Part shown: positions 34,301 to 40,872 of the stretch, piece after piece | How positions within the stretch are numbered: position 1 is the stretch's first letter | Layout of the letters: every line of letters begins with the position of its first letter | Assembly: GCA_030145325.1 (NCBI GenBank) | Contig: JAQYVW010000022.1 | Span: forward strand, 1-40,872 | Direction of reading: 5' to 3' | From: Desulfurivibrionaceae bacterium | GTDB lineage: Bacteria > Desulfobacterota > Desulfobulbia > Desulfobulbales > UBA5123 | DNA length: 40,872 bases | Notes under the pieces: generated by a model | Database searches by the model: none | The model's input: only the letters and a program-made list of their open reading frames with translations | Told to the model about the DNA's origin: nothing | Translations under genes and position numbers: made by a program

Positions 34301-35138
34301 TTCTTTGCATTTCTCACCCTGGAGCTTGAGTCGTCATGGGGTGGATCTTTCTCTATCGCGACAGCGCTACCGGCCCATTGGCAGTGATTTCTCGTTACGG
34401 GCTAATCGGGCTCTATTTTCTTACTCTGCCGGTTTGACTTCCTGGTTGTCCGGGCAAATCGGCGCGGGAATTGAGTCTCCCTTGGATGATGAAATCACCA
34501 AAACAGGCTTGTTGCAGGGAGGTTTGACTTGCCTGGTGGGAGACAAGGTGACCGGTGAGTTTTCTTTTGATCGCAAGGTGGTTGCCGACACCCAGGCAAG
34601 TTTGACCCGCAATGTGGTACGGAAAACCGTTAAGGGTGGAACATCCCTTGATTTGCTTCCCCGCCTCCAAGTCGGGGCGGATTACTCATTTGTAGATTTT
34701 TCAGATGGTAATAGTACCACCGGCTATGATTTTTGGAGCAGTTACCTTCTTTTCACCGAACCACATTCTCTGCGCTTGCGTTATATGTATGATTTCAAGG
34801 ATTCACGGGAGGGACATTTCGGTGGGGCTGTAGGGGCAGATGGGTTTGCCGTCGCTGACCATCCTTATTGGACGCCGATGAACTACTGGCGGAACCGATT
34901 TGTTGTCTCCTATCGGCACCAGTTATCCGAGGAAATCCTTGACCGAGACGGGCCTACTTATTATACCGCTGAATATTCTATTGATTATGACTCCATGGGG
35001 CGTCAGTTGCAGAGCATCGGTGGCAGCCTTTTTTATGAATGGTCATCGCATTATATTGTGGAAGCAGCAGCGTCTTTGACCTCTTCCGAACTTTATCGGT
35101 GTAAGGATTTCTCCCTTTCACTTGTTTATAGATGGTAG
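31344..35138 (+). CDS. TPR-repeat protein with C-terminal outer-membrane beta-barrel (BcsC/PgaA-like architecture)
   Basis: A protein of 1264 aa. Residues ~22-49 form a signal sequence (LVVSSLPVLLWCFGATLMGA, then QWCVAA) after a charged N terminus. From ~65 to ~930 runs a superhelix of tetratricopeptide repeats (for example AARMYEA-type helices; YLNALAKVMEAQKHWGRAVELFARVLEKYPAD in overlapping blocks). The last ~300 residues alternate polar and aromatic residues in strand-length blocks and end LSLVYRW, a terminal aromatic residue as in Bam-inserted barrels. This arrangement (periplasmic TPR arm plus porin) is that of exopolysaccharide secretins such as BcsC and PgaA, or the phage receptor NfrA. 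No synthase gene is adjacent; the neighbour is a sugar aminotransferase. The role in polysaccharide export is inference. Confidence 0.85.
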   Translation: MAEIFKYRPQMLSDTRLPPAFRLVVSSLPVLLWCFGATLMGAQWCVAAPATASIVPSRQVEQLQQEVPEWKRSWDTARRMVLAGDYSAAAGMYESLLVQRPGLEEARWELAEIYIQQRAWSQAVSLLERLLDGSPERGDYLNALAKVMEAQKHWGRAVELFARVLEKYPADMVAVQGMGRGLLALNRPGDALPYIERAYRQDSGDQQRRLALADLAYGLGEYELARPHLVALATPGNVSSEILMKAARLHEKLGLQNLAVIYWQRLLKRSENLLEAHQRLAVFFEKAGDFVKALPHLRYQSLLAPEDASLWLRIAKALLATSRRKEALSYLDRYVAAVPDDIDALEMLVNLYAQQGEKVAAAARLDSFFAVKEQSDTGRVKQAARLYEAAGRFAEAVTAYRRYLSLAGSDQDAKQAMAVNLRRLGVRGRFKTLTKFAEEGAPSSAVSLAEYRMMIASSFVAGGLWSRAIALYELVISENTSLAPQGLLALSDLYVEMGLPYEAEQSLRQALLNNDDPGPVLFRLFELAILVGNVDDAALWQQQIALLAKGSLPSWQVQLSYARLAAARGENWLAIRSCQRLLATLTNMQDPVVANARFEIREAMAGFSMEIGDYISARRQLEKVMAADHSPELSVLVLLQQLYLQIGLPEKAGEVFLTALSQADGMDEGLLRLADLYRRRGMVDAMGKVASLIGQRLPDSPRAVLLEAEACRLAGQFGKAEDVLQPMVVRYQGESGAAVFLLRLLFAHGRFTEALALDDRLVMASFGRPDVMLLRARILWALDRRPEAIKVYKTFLTPSVACRLQDEIEEQGLSSPPLVAEPTFWQIITLRGEEPVGFIDTIMAAEYVAAAKGDSLRQRFNAVAVRYFARYKWQKRFLNEDAARCAEQRKDFFYAVRQYQAVLRADPDSFSLLFDLARIYRCLGWLGKEAGVYEQLATQEVDFPGLTEARQRNLLKRRPLAAVSYGYQEEDGREGYKNMRRDWQEASLHFSPWSLSRHGVDLSLSRQRYRPIGSDFSLRANRALFSYSAGLTSWLSGQIGAGIESPLDDEITKTGLLQGGLTCLVGDKVTGEFSFDRKVVADTQASLTRNVVRKTVKGGTSLDLLPRLQVGADYSFVDFSDGNSTTGYDFWSSYLLFTEPHSLRLRYMYDFKDSREGHFGGAVGADGFAVADHPYWTPMNYWRNRFVVSYRHQLSEEILDRDGPTYYTAEYSIDYDSMGRQLQSIGGSLFYEWSSHYIVEAAASLTSSELYRCKDFSLSLVYRW

Positions 35139-35230
35139 CGGCGGACGACTGGATTCGTTATTATAATATTTTCGGTTCTTGAGCCACTTTGGTAACGGAG
35201 CTGCATTTTTTTGTGTGGAGGATAGATTTA

Positions 35231-35716
35231 ATGGTTGTAAGGGTACCGATGTCTGTTCAGGGGCATGAGCGTCTGCGTAAAGAGTTGATTCGCCTTGAGC
35301 GCAAGGAGCGGCCAGAGGTAATCAAGGCCATTGAGGTGGCGAGAGCCCATGGTGACTTGAAGGAAAATGCTGAATATCATGCCGCCAAGGATCGCCAGGG
35401 TCATGTCGAAGGCCGGATCATGGAGTTGAAGGATAAACTTGGCCGGGCCGAGGTGATTGATTGTTCACAGGTCTCCTGTGAGCGGGTTGTCTTCGGGACG
35501 GTGGTGAGTTTGGTGGATCTTGATACCGATGAAGAGTTGTGTTATCAGCTTTTGGGGCCGGAGGAAGCCGATGTCAAGGAAGGCAGTATCTCGGTGCTGT
35601 CGCCTTTGGGACGAGCGATGATCGGTAAGGAGGTTGGAGACGATGTGCGTGTTCAGGCCCCGGCCGGGGTACGTGAACTTGAGGTTGTTGATATCAATCC
35701 GCCAGCAGCGGATTGA
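35231..35716 (+). CDS. greA: Transcription elongation factor GreA
   Basis: Rescues backtracked RNA polymerase by stimulating transcript cleavage. A protein of 161 aa with the N-terminal coiled coil (GHERLRKELIRLERKERPEVIKAIEVARAHGDLKENAEYHAAKDRQG in overlapping blocks); the tip D and E residues in HGDLKENAEYHAAK are intact. The C-terminal FKBP-like domain includes VSLVDLDTDEELCYQLLGPEEAD and SPLGRAMIGKEVGDDV. The ATG at 35231 is chosen because GGAGG lies nine bases upstream; a start at 35189 would add an atypical 14 residues. Confidence 0.95.
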   Translation: MVVRVPMSVQGHERLRKELIRLERKERPEVIKAIEVARAHGDLKENAEYHAAKDRQGHVEGRIMELKDKLGRAEVIDCSQVSCERVVFGTVVSLVDLDTDEELCYQLLGPEEADVKEGSISVLSPLGRAMIGKEVGDDVRVQAPAGVRELEVVDINPPAAD

Positions 35717-35724
35717 TCGGTTGA

Positions 35725-35749
35725 GCCCCTTACCTGATCAGGCGGGGGC
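35725..35749. terminator. Hairpin between converging greA and tetR-family genes
   Basis: GCCCC (35725-35729) pairs with GGGGC (35745-35749) outside an inner CCTG/CAGG stem. It overlaps the regulator's stop codon. There is no T tract; the stem alone suggests a shared 3' end. Confidence 0.45.
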
Positions 35750-36334
35750 GGGCAGATTGCTGACCCCGACCAGAAAGATGTCGCTTATTTGCTGGGCTGT
35801 TTCCTCAATGGTGTAGACTGGATCCGGGGCAAGTACCCACAGTCGGCTCATTTCGTCAAGGGCGCCGAAGAAGGCGCGTTTGGCCACCCCCGGCAGAAGA
35901 TTCTTCCTGAAAATATTTCTTTCCTGACCCAGATGGATGATGGTGGAGATGATATCCACATATTCAATGAATCTGGTGTTCCGGTATTCCTTCATGAATT
36001 TGTTGCTCTGCCGGAGTTCCATCTGCAACACTTCGGCCAAATCCCGTTTTTCGTCAACCAGTCTGAGATGATGCAGGGCAAAAATTTCAAGCTTGCGGCG
36101 CGGATCGTCTTCCTCTTCAATGGCAAGCTTGACCTGGAGAATAATCTTGCCGATTTCTTCTTCGAAGATTGAAATCAGAATATCGTATTTGTTGTTGAAA
36201 TACAGATAGATGGTGCCATCCGCAACCTTGGCCTCCTTGGCTATGTCGGAGATTCGAGCGCTGAAAAAACCTTTGGTGGCAAAAACCTTGATTGCGGCTT
36301 GGATAATTTTTTGGTGTTTGTCGGAGGTTCTCAT
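35738..36334 (-). CDS. TetR/AcrR-family transcriptional regulator (fatty-acid-type)
   Basis: A regulator of 198 aa. The N-terminal helix-turn-helix (KIIQAAIKVFATKGFFSARISDIAKEAKVADGTIYLYFNNK in overlapping blocks) is typical. The C-terminal ligand domain, with FALHHLRLVDEKRDLAEVLQMELRQS and the late DEMSRLWVLAP, resembles the group that includes Bacillus FadR, which responds to acyl-CoA; this is a family-level guess. It is encoded alone, convergent with greA. A perfect inverted repeat at 36415-36430, ~80 bases upstream of its start, is a probable autoregulatory operator. Confidence 0.88.
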   Translation of the reverse strand: MRTSDKHQKIIQAAIKVFATKGFFSARISDIAKEAKVADGTIYLYFNNKYDILISIFEEEIGKIILQVKLAIEEEDDPRRKLEIFALHHLRLVDEKRDLAEVLQMELRQSNKFMKEYRNTRFIEYVDIISTIIHLGQERNIFRKNLLPGVAKRAFFGALDEMSRLWVLAPDPVYTIEETAQQISDIFLVGVSNLPAPA

Positions 36335-36411
36335 CTGTTGCGCATGGTCTCTTTGTGGTTGGGAAGATATTTGGTAATGATCGAAAAGGAAGCTACATCT
36401 ACTTTAGCATT

Positions 36412-36434
36412 AATATGAATGGCGATTCATTCAT
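36412..36434. promoter_or_regulatory. Probable TetR-family operator
   Basis: ATGAAT (36415-36420) and ATTCAT (36425-36430) around GGCG, in a longer AATATGAAT...ATTCATTCAT context. TGAATGA-type arms are common for FadR-like TetR repressors. A TATAAT lies at 36441-36446 on the plus strand, just outside. Confidence 0.45.
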
Positions 36435-36504
36435 CCTGTCTATAATAGAGTGGGAATGGTTAGCTGTCAAGGTGAAAAAATTGATCTCTGGGATTAGGCT
36501 ATGG

Positions 36505-36567
36505 CACCTGTTTTTACGTTGTTTTTTGTTGGCCTGAATGGAAGTTGCTGACCGTTAAAAACAGGTG
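36505..36567. repeat. Long inverted repeat upstream of the purD-purE gene
   Basis: CACCTGTTTTTACG (36505-36518) and CGTTAAAAACAGGTG (36553-36567) are complementary except for one extra base, separated by ~34 bases. It abuts the candidate promoter at 36574 and could be a two-site operator or an upstream hairpin. The core bases of a purine riboswitch are absent. Confidence 0.4.
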
Positions 36568-36573
36568 ATTTTC

Positions 36574-36603
36574 TTGACAAGGAGGAGGGCCTGCGGGTAG
36601 TCT
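36574..36603 (+). promoter_or_regulatory. Candidate promoter of the purD-purE gene
   Basis: A perfect TTGACA at 36574-36579, 18 bases, then TAGTCT at 36598-36603. The -10 is weak; the leader would be ~80 nt. With the inverted repeat and the TetR-type operator, these account for the 354-base gap 36335-36688. Confidence 0.35.
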
Positions 36604-36688
36604 GTGCCAGTTTTGCAGGGTAGTTCTATGGGTTGCCCGAGCTAAGGAAATGAGAAAGAAGAAAATAACAGTCTGGGAAGGAGATGGT

Positions 36689-38461
36689 ATGAAGATATTG
36701 GTTGTGGGTGGCGGCGGCAGAGAACATGCCTTGGTCTGGAAACTTAAGCAAAGTTCTAGGGTTGATGCTGTTTTTTGCGCCCCCGGCAATGCCGGTATTG
36801 CGCATCTGGCCACCTGTGTCGATATTGCGGCCGAGGATATTGAGAAATTGGCAACCTTTGCTAAGACTGAGGGCATTGATCTTACCGTGGTGGGGCCGGA
36901 AGTGCCATTGACCATGGGGATTGTGGATCGTTTTGAAGCTATGGACTTGCGGGTGTTCGGCACTTCGCAGGCGGCTTCCATTCTTGAGGGTAGTAAGGTT
37001 TTCACCAAGGATCTGTTGGCTAAATACAATATCCCGGCCGGTCATTCTCGCACCTTTACTGATCGTGCTGAGGCCATTAACTATATAGAAGAGATTGGCA
37101 CCCCTTTGGTGGTTAAGGCCGATGGCTTGGCCGCTGGCAAGGGCGTAATTGTTGCCCATACCGTGGCCGAGGCGATCAGTGCTGTTGAGTTGATCATGGC
37201 TGATAAGGCCTTTGGGGAAGCTGGTGACCGGTTGTTGGTGGAAGAATTTCTGGTTGGTGAGGAAGCGTCTTTTATTGCCTTTACCGATGGGGAAACCATC
37301 TTGCCTCTGCCCACTTCTCAGGATCATAAGGCAGCCTATGATGGTGACAAGGGGCCAAATACCGGCGGGATGGGGGCTTATTCTCCCGCTCCAGTGGTCA
37401 CCGCTGAATTGCATCGACAGGCGATGGAAGAGGTGATGTTGCCAACCATCAGAGCCATGGCTGCTGAGGGGCGTCCGTATAAAGGAATACTTTATGCCGG
37501 CTTGATGATCCATCAGGGCAAGGCCAAGGTACTGGAGTTCAATAGCCGTTTCGGTGATCCTGAGGCCCAACCGTTGCTGATGCGGCTGCAAACCGATCTG
37601 GTTGAGATCATGGAAGCAGTAATTGACGGCAATTTGGCTGAGATTACCCTTGAGGTTGATCCTCGGCCCACGGTTTGCGTGGTGATGGCAGCTGGTGGTT
37701 ATCCCGGCTCCTATGAAAAAGGTCGGGTTATAGAAGGGTTAGCTGCGGCCGCTGAACTTGATGATGTGGTTGTCTTTCATGCTGGTACCGCGCAAAAGGA
37801 TGACAAGATTGTCAGTGCTGGTGGGCGGGTGCTGGGGATTACCGCCATTGGCGAAAATCTTGCCGGAGCCATTAGCAAAGCCTATGCGGCCGTTGATTGT
37901 ATCCGTTGGCAGGATTGTTTTTATCGTAAGGACATCGGTCAAAAGGCGTTACGGAGAGGACAAGGTTTTCCTTTGGTATCCATCGTCATGGGCAGTGATT
38001 CAGACTTGCCGGTGATGCAGGCGTGTGCTGATTTCTTGAAAAAGATGGATGTTCCCTATGAGATGACCGTGGCCTCGGCGCACCGAACTCCGGCTCGGGC
38101 TGCCGAACTCGCTGCCACTGCCCGCGATCGCGGCGTCAAGCTGATTGTCGCGGCGGCCGGGATGGCTGCCCATCTGGCGGGAGTGTTGGCTGCACACACC
38201 ACCTTGCCGGTGATCGGGGTTCCCATTGACGCTTCTTCGCTAAACGGCTTGGATGCTCTACTGTCCACCGTCCAGATGCCACCGGGGGTGCCGGTGGCAA
38301 CCATGGGGATAGGCAAGGCTGGGGCAAAAAACGCTGGTATTTTGGCCTGCCAGATCCTCTCCCTTGCTGATCCGCAAATGGTTAAGAAACTAGCAACATT
38401 TAAAGAAGAGATGGCGGCGGAAGTAGATGCCAAGGCCCTGAAGGTTGAGTCTCTGAGGTGA
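36689..38461 (+). CDS. PurD-PurE fusion: GAR synthetase and N5-CAIR mutase
   Basis: A bifunctional purine-biosynthesis enzyme of 590 aa. Residues 1 to ~415 are phosphoribosylamine-glycine ligase (MKILVVGGGGREHALVWKL; ATP-grasp elements VVKADGLAAGKGV, EEFLVGEEASF, EFNSRFGDPEAQ). After a short linker, residues 427-590 are a complete N5-carboxyaminoimidazole ribonucleotide mutase: MGSDSD, SAHRTP, AAGMAAHLAGVLAAHTTLPV and LLSTVQMPPGVPVATMGIG. The frame is continuous through the junction (DNA ~37950). The two steps are not consecutive (steps 2 and 6), so channelling is not the obvious reason. The ATG at 36689 has AAGGAG upstream; an earlier ATG at 36650 adds 13 atypical residues. The tsaC-like gene follows by 25 bases. 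Confidence 0.94.
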   Translation: MKILVVGGGGREHALVWKLKQSSRVDAVFCAPGNAGIAHLATCVDIAAEDIEKLATFAKTEGIDLTVVGPEVPLTMGIVDRFEAMDLRVFGTSQAASILEGSKVFTKDLLAKYNIPAGHSRTFTDRAEAINYIEEIGTPLVVKADGLAAGKGVIVAHTVAEAISAVELIMADKAFGEAGDRLLVEEFLVGEEASFIAFTDGETILPLPTSQDHKAAYDGDKGPNTGGMGAYSPAPVVTAELHRQAMEEVMLPTIRAMAAEGRPYKGILYAGLMIHQGKAKVLEFNSRFGDPEAQPLLMRLQTDLVEIMEAVIDGNLAEITLEVDPRPTVCVVMAAGGYPGSYEKGRVIEGLAAAAELDDVVVFHAGTAQKDDKIVSAGGRVLGITAIGENLAGAISKAYAAVDCIRWQDCFYRKDIGQKALRRGQGFPLVSIVMGSDSDLPVMQACADFLKKMDVPYEMTVASAHRTPARAAELAATARDRGVKLIVAAAGMAAHLAGVLAAHTTLPVIGVPIDASSLNGLDALLSTVQMPPGVPVATMGIGKAGAKNAGILACQILSLADPQMVKKLATFKEEMAAEVDAKALKVESLR

Positions 38462-38486
38462 AGTGGCAGTTAGGGAGGGATATTAA

Positions 38487-39122
38487 ATGAAGGTTGCCTC
38501 ATCTTTCCCGGCTATTTCTCCCGCTGATTTGATTGTGGCCACTGGGGTGATTGAGCAGGGCGGAGTGGTTGCCTTCCCCACTGAAACTTATTACGGTCTG
38601 GCGGTGAATCCTTTTAGTGAAGCCGCTTTGACCCGTCTTTTTGAGATCAAGGGACGTCCTTGCCATAAGGCGGTTTTGGTTCTTGTCCATGATCAAGAGC
38701 AACTTGCGCAGTTAGTGCAAGAGGTGCCGTTATCTTTGCGGCCGTTGCTGAAGGTGTTCTGGCCCGGGCCGCTGACCTTGGTTTTTCCGGCCCGGCCGGA
38801 GTTGTCTCTACTTCTGACCGGTGGCACCGGTACGGTTGGAGTCAGGGTTTCCTCCCATCCCGTTGCCGCTCTCCTGCTTTCCTCTCTTCGTATCCCGATA
38901 ACCGCTACCAGCGCTAATATTTCCGGGCAAACCCCAGCCACCACCGCCGCCCAGGTGGAGGCGCAATTCGGCACCGATGTTGATTTTATTCTCGATGGTG
39001 GCGAGACGCCGGGCGGCAAGGGGTCAACCTTGGTTGGTTGCGGCGCCGATGGTGGTTGTCTTCTTCTGCGTGATGGCGTGATTCCTTTTTCTCGCATTAA
39101 GGACGTGGTCGTAATGGATTAG
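38487..39122 (+). CDS. L-threonylcarbamoyladenylate synthase (Sua5/YrdC/YciO family)
   Basis: Makes threonylcarbamoyl-AMP from threonine, bicarbonate and ATP for the t6A modification at tRNA position 37. A protein of 211 aa with the family motifs FPTETYYGLAVNPF, KGRPCHKAVLVLV, FWPGPLTLVF, ATSANISG and PGGKGSTLV. It lacks the extra C-terminal Sua5 domain, so it is the short YrdC/TsaC form. A strong AGGGAGG ribosome site precedes the ATG. It is probably co-transcribed with purD-purE. YciO-like paralogues of unknown function are the main alternative. Confidence 0.92.
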   Translation: MKVASSFPAISPADLIVATGVIEQGGVVAFPTETYYGLAVNPFSEAALTRLFEIKGRPCHKAVLVLVHDQEQLAQLVQEVPLSLRPLLKVFWPGPLTLVFPARPELSLLLTGGTGTVGVRVSSHPVAALLLSSLRIPITATSANISGQTPATTAAQVEAQFGTDVDFILDGGETPGGKGSTLVGCGADGGCLLLRDGVIPFSRIKDVVVMD

Positions 39123-39279
39123 GTTTCAGGTTGACACTGTTCTGTGACTGTTTTGCTGGTTGAAAAGGTGGCATAATCATGGTAGTTGGAAGACTGGTTG
39201 TGTCTTGGATGGTTGCTGCCGGGTGGTTTGTCTCTAGGTGGATTTTTATTATAAGCTGTTATAAGGAACAAAAGAAGAG

Positions 39280-39606
39280 ATGTTAGCATTGCAATGGGAT
39301 AGGGATTTTGCTCTTGAGCAGGCTGGAGACGACGAGGAAATGCTGGCAGAGCTCCTTGAGCTTTTATGTAGTTCGTCCATGGAGGATCTTGCCAAGATAA
39401 AAACAGCAATGGATGCTGGTGACGTCAAGGGCATGGGTGATGCTGCTCATAGTATCAAGGGGGCTGCTGCCAGTCTTGGCATTGAACAACTGGCGACGTT
39501 GGCCGAAACCATGGAAGCGGCAGGGCGCTCTGGAGATTTAGAGGGCGCGGTTATGCTGGTTGCTCCCCTTGAAGCAATGGTGGCGGAACTGGCAACGTGT
39601 AAATAG
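39280..39606 (+). CDS. Stand-alone histidine phosphotransfer (Hpt) protein
   Basis: A protein of 108 aa, all helical in pattern, with the Hpt signature AHSIKGAAASLG (phospho-accepting histidine about residue 57) and the partner helices MLAELLELLCSSSMEDLAKI before and LATLAETMEAAG after. It would relay phosphoryl groups between a hybrid kinase and a receiver. No kinase or receiver gene is adjacent; the HDOD gene follows. The 157-base gap before it (39123-39279) holds nothing recognisable; AAGGA lies upstream of the ATG. Confidence 0.88.
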   Translation: MLALQWDRDFALEQAGDDEEMLAELLELLCSSSMEDLAKIKTAMDAGDVKGMGDAAHSIKGAAASLGIEQLATLAETMEAAGRSGDLEGAVMLVAPLEAMVAELATCK

Positions 39607-39716
39607 GACTGTTTTATGCTGCAGGTTTGAGTTTATTCCGAGAAGACCTTCAACTCTGTTTCAGTGGGTGAAAGTGACTTTCCCTATCTGTTTCTTCTAC
39701 TAATTTCGAGTATTTT

Positions 39717-40565
39717 ATGCCGTCAGCGCAAGAACTTGTTCGCAAATTCAGCGAACTTAAGACGTTACCTCATGTTGCATTGCGGCTTACTAAGCTAGTC
39801 AATGACGAAAATAGTACCATGCATGACTTTGAGGAGGTGATCAAGCTTGATCCGGTCTTGGTCACCCGTCTCTTGCGTTTGGTCAATAGCCCCTATTTCG
39901 GTTTGATCAATAAGGTTGAGTCCATTCCTAAGGCCGTCGTCTATGTCGGGATGAAGAATCTTCGTAATCTGGTGGCGGTGGAAGCATTACGCAATTTGTT
40001 CCGCGGCGGCGAAAACGAGAATGGATTTTCCCGGAAGAATCTCTGGATTCATTCCGCCACTGTCGCCATAATTTCCGAGATGATCGCCAAACGCATTTTC
40101 GGTCTGGAAGGCGAGGATGTATTTCTTGCTGGCATTATTCATGATATCGGGCTGGTTGTTGAGGATCAGTTGGTTGGCGACAAGTTGCAGGAAGCCTGTG
40201 TTGCCTATGATCCGAGCCGCAATACCTTGGCGGTGTGTGAACAGGAGGCAATCGGTACTGACCATAGTCAGGTGGGAAGTCTTCTGGCCCAGGAATGGCG
40301 TCTCCCCAATGAAGTCCTGAAGGCCATTCGTCAGCATCACGACATGGAGAGAAAACATTCATTAGGTACTATTGTCAGTATCCTGCAGTTGTCTGAGTAT
40401 ATTGCTGGCAAGTTGGGATATTCACCCATTGTTGGTCGTTTTGATCAGTTACCGCCCTACTTGGTTCGTCATGTTCGTTCGACCATGTCCAACTATAAGG
40501 TGATTATGCGGGATCTGCCGGCGGAAATGGCCAAAGCCAAGGATCTTTATGAAACCACTGAGTGA
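39717..40565 (+). CDS. HDOD-domain signalling protein
   Basis: A protein of 282 aa whose residues ~10-210 match the HDOD domain: FSELKTLPHVALRLTKLVND, LDPVLVTRLLRLVNSPYFG, SIPKAVVYVGMKNLRNLV, then HSATVAIISEMIAKR and IIHDIGLVVED. The HD-type residues H and D are present, but HDOD proteins generally lack phosphodiesterase activity and act as signalling partners in motility, c-di-GMP or stress pathways. There is no receiver or EAL domain in the same chain. The ribosome site is weak. The next gene begins 8 bases after its stop. Confidence 0.9.
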   Translation: MPSAQELVRKFSELKTLPHVALRLTKLVNDENSTMHDFEEVIKLDPVLVTRLLRLVNSPYFGLINKVESIPKAVVYVGMKNLRNLVAVEALRNLFRGGENENGFSRKNLWIHSATVAIISEMIAKRIFGLEGEDVFLAGIIHDIGLVVEDQLVGDKLQEACVAYDPSRNTLAVCEQEAIGTDHSQVGSLLAQEWRLPNEVLKAIRQHHDMERKHSLGTIVSILQLSEYIAGKLGYSPIVGRFDQLPPYLVRHVRSTMSNYKVIMRDLPAEMAKAKDLYETTE

Positions 40566-40573
40566 CGGCGACG

Positions 40574-40872
40574 ATGACCGACGTTGACTTTGACAATGTT
40601 TTTGCCGACCTGCTGGAAGGCGATGAAGAATTAAAGGCCTTTGAGCAGGTTCTGCGCCAACAACTTCCCCAGTCTGTTATTTATTTGCAGGGCGATAATG
40701 GGATAGTGCTGTCTGACGGGCAGGATTCCCCTTTTACGACGGAATGGGTTACCGCTTTTCTTCCCCTTGTTGAGGCCGTTGCCGATGAGTTTGTTACTGG
40801 AAGATGCCCGGATGGTGAATGGGTTTACGGAATCCGGATTGATAAAATCAATGCCGGGTTGCTGTTGGCGTT
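40574..40872 (+). CDS. Start of an unrecognised gene, cut by the window end
   Basis: An open frame from ATG at 40574 to the last base, 99 codons so far (MTDVDFDNVFADLLEGDEEL...). It is acidic at the N terminus with no signal peptide or membrane segment; the pattern (helix, then strands around VIYLQGDNGIVLSDG and WVYGIRIDKINAGLLL) would suit the beginning of a GAF- or PAS-like sensory domain, but no family is recognised. It begins 8 bases after the HDOD gene, so it belongs to the same transcript. Confidence 0.7.
   Translation, partial: MTDVDFDNVFADLLEGDEELKAFEQVLRQQLPQSVIYLQGDNGIVLSDGQDSPFTTEWVTAFLPLVEAVADEFVTGRCPDGEWVYGIRIDKINAGLLLA

Noticed and set aside
36505-36567. Purine riboswitch before the purD-purE gene
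   Set aside because: The inverted repeat is not the three-way junction of the purine aptamer and the conserved core bases are absent.

Overview
The window reads as a chromosomal segment of a Gram-negative anaerobe, most likely a deltaproteobacterium in the broad sense (Desulfobacterota, perhaps a Desulfobulbales relative). That placement is an inference from gene content: a cytosolic NAD(P)-linked [NiFe] hydrogenase, an RpoH-type heat-shock sigma factor, an outer-membrane beta-barrel protein with a periplasmic TPR arm, several c-di-GMP and two-component proteins, and a fused purD-purE gene. No rRNA, tRNA or CRISPR array was seen.

Region 1-12.8 kb (accessory in character): a partly cut copy of a small interspersed element (1-205); a sugar-nucleotide epimerase and DNA polymerase IV, both on the minus strand; then two adjacent minus-strand genes for very large secreted proteins. 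One is a PQQ-type beta-propeller fused to a long RHS/YD-repeat protein (1620 aa). The other carries one YD repeat, thrombospondin-type-3 calcium repeats and nine beta-sandwich repeats (1065 aa). A 784-base gap follows with a probable transposase remnant, an orphan structured RNA with a strong intrinsic terminator, and a sigma-54-like promoter before a diguanylate cyclase gene.

Region 12.8-19.3 kb: a phosphoglycerate-dehydrogenase-like enzyme lacking the usual catalytic glutamate, a small monohaem cytochrome c, a Nudix hydrolase, a PleD-like response regulator/diguanylate cyclase, a TauE/SafE-type permease and lepA. Fragments of the interspersed element lie before the dehydrogenase gene and after lepA. 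A complete inverted copy (19423-19612) sits just before the hydrogenase operon.

Region 19.6-25.9 kb: one tight operon (mostly ATGA overlaps) for a four-subunit hydrogenase (beta, gamma, delta, alpha), its maturation protease, a six-TM histidine kinase and a single-domain response regulator, closed by a bidirectional terminator. The facing pair (phosphonate-type binding protein, then a chemoreceptor) looks like a ligand-capture and chemotaxis module.

Region 28.5-40.9 kb: rpoH with a good promoter overlapped by a palindrome, a PLP-dependent sugar aminotransferase, a TPR/outer-membrane-barrel protein resembling polysaccharide exporters, greA, a TetR regulator, the purD-purE fusion, a threonylcarbamoyl-AMP synthase, a stand-alone Hpt protein, an HDOD protein and the start of an unrecognised gene cut by the window end.

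The least explained parts are the modular inverted-repeat element family, the orphan terminators in front of both diguanylate cyclase genes, and the propeller-RHS protein with its companion.
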